The notes under the pieces were generated by a model. The model was not told the DNA's origin. It saw nothing but the letters and a program-made list of their open reading frames with translations, and did not search any database. A stretch of 5,933 nt of DNA from Bacillota bacterium (lineage in GTDB: Bacteria; Bacillota; Clostridia; Oscillospirales; Ruminococcaceae), in NCBI GenBank assembly GCA_029550985.1, contig JAKPGH010000033.1:1-5933 (forward strand). The letters run 5' to 3'. This document shows positions 5,527 through 5,933 of this stretch, in pieces. Positions within the stretch are counted from its first letter, which is position 1, and every line of letters starts with the position of its first letter. A program made the position numbers and the translations under genes.

Positions 5527-5933
5527 GTGGGAGAGGATTTGAAAGAAAAGCCCAAAAAGATGCCTCCGGACCCGAACTCGGCAAAATATAAACTGGGCCA
5601 GATTGCGGCAAAGGCCTATTCCGACGCCCAGGAGGCCAAAGAGCGCGGAGAAATGGTAGGCTGGTGCTCCAGTAACTTCCCCGTCGAAATTCCGGAAACC
5701 CTGGGCCTGTATGTCTGCTATCCGGAAAATCAGGCGGCGGGCATTGCGGCTCGCGGCGGCGGGCAACGTCTGTGCGAAATCAGCGAGGCCGACGGATACT
5801 CCAACGACATCTGCGCCTACGCCAGAATCAGCCTGGCTTACGCCAAAATCAAGGACGCGCCGGAACAAAACATGCCTCAGCCGGATTTCCTGCTGTGCTG
5901 CAACAACATCTGCAACTGCATGATTAAGTGGTA
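5527..5933 (+). CDS. (R)-2-hydroxyacyl-CoA dehydratase alpha-type subunit, 5' part
   Basis: The first 135 codons are present and the frame is open at the window edge. The sequence shows family hallmarks: EAKERGEMVGW (36-46), YPENQAAGIAA (65-75), DICAYARISLAYA (94-106) and PDFLLCCNNICN (119-130) followed by MIKW. These match HgdA (2-hydroxyglutaryl-CoA), HadB (2-hydroxyisocaproyl-CoA) and FldB (phenyllactyl-CoA) type subunits. Such enzymes remove water from (R)-2-hydroxyacyl-CoA by a ketyl-radical mechanism after one-electron activation by an ATP-dependent activator; conserved cysteines, including those of the CCNNxC motif (124, 125, 129), hold or lie near a [4Fe-4S] cluster. The segment before PDFLL is short, as in HadB, whereas Acidaminococcus HgdA as I recall it has a long insertion there. 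Full length would be about 400-480 residues. The beta subunit should follow. Substrate is uncertain; family is clear. Confidence 0.93.
   Translation, partial: MGEDLKEKPKKMPPDPNSAKYKLGQIAAKAYSDAQEAKERGEMVGWCSSNFPVEIPETLGLYVCYPENQAAGIAARGGGQRLCEISEADGYSNDICAYARISLAYAKIKDAPEQNMPQPDFLLCCNNICNCMIKW

Noticed and set aside
5380..5868. 162-codon frame on the - strand opposite the dehydratase start
   Set aside because: Its coding span is antisense to a clearly conserved dehydratase sequence and the predicted protein has no recognisable motif.
1..5933. CRISPR array, insertion sequence, integrase or phage genes
   Set aside because: No regularly spaced repeats, transposase, integrase or terminal inverted repeats were seen; the operon looks like ordinary metabolic chromosome DNA.

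Overview
The window looks like part of an anaerobic Firmicutes genome, plausibly a GC-rich gut Clostridia/Oscillospiraceae-type organism. This rests on strong AGGAGG-type ribosome sites, GC-rich codon choice (GCC, GGC, GAC, CTG), AT-rich intergenic DNA, and gene content typical of amino-acid- or hydroxy-acid-fermenting anaerobes. The taxon is inferred from style and gene content only.

Left part (1-428): an AT-rich promoter region with several short palindromes, then an abrupt GC-rich leader (about 252-360). The leader can fold through a perfect 11-bp long-range stem and a competing local hairpin. A strong Shine-Dalgarno site and an ATG at 278 open an unrecognised reading frame inside it.

Centre (429-4237): a tight four-gene operon on the + strand. 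It holds an acyl-CoA dehydrogenase (enoyl-CoA reductase type), EtfB, an EtfA fused to an N-terminal ferredoxin domain with two [4Fe-4S] motifs, and a YczE/YyaS/YitT-like membrane protein. The first three genes have the composition of caffeyl-CoA reductase CarCDE and of other clostridial Acd-EtfBA complexes. These use NADH to reduce a 2-enoyl-CoA, in several cases bifurcating electrons to ferredoxin. A terminator able to work in both directions (4263-4295) closes the operon and also ends the convergent regulator gene.

Right part (4323-5933): a LysR-family regulator on the - strand, a 268-bp divergent intergenic region with recognisable promoters both ways and several dyads, and the first 135 codons of a (R)-2-hydroxyacyl-CoA dehydratase alpha-type subunit (HgdA/HadB/FldB family). 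The dehydratase starts at GTG and runs off the window edge.

Taken together, the region reads as a reductive branch of amino-acid or hydroxy-acid fermentation. The dehydratase would turn a (R)-2-hydroxyacyl-CoA into a 2-enoyl-CoA, the Acd-Etf complex would reduce that to the saturated acyl-CoA, and the LysR protein would sense a pathway metabolite. The substrate cannot be read from the window. The CoA-transferase, dehydratase activator and beta subunit expected in such a pathway would have to lie beyond the right edge or elsewhere.
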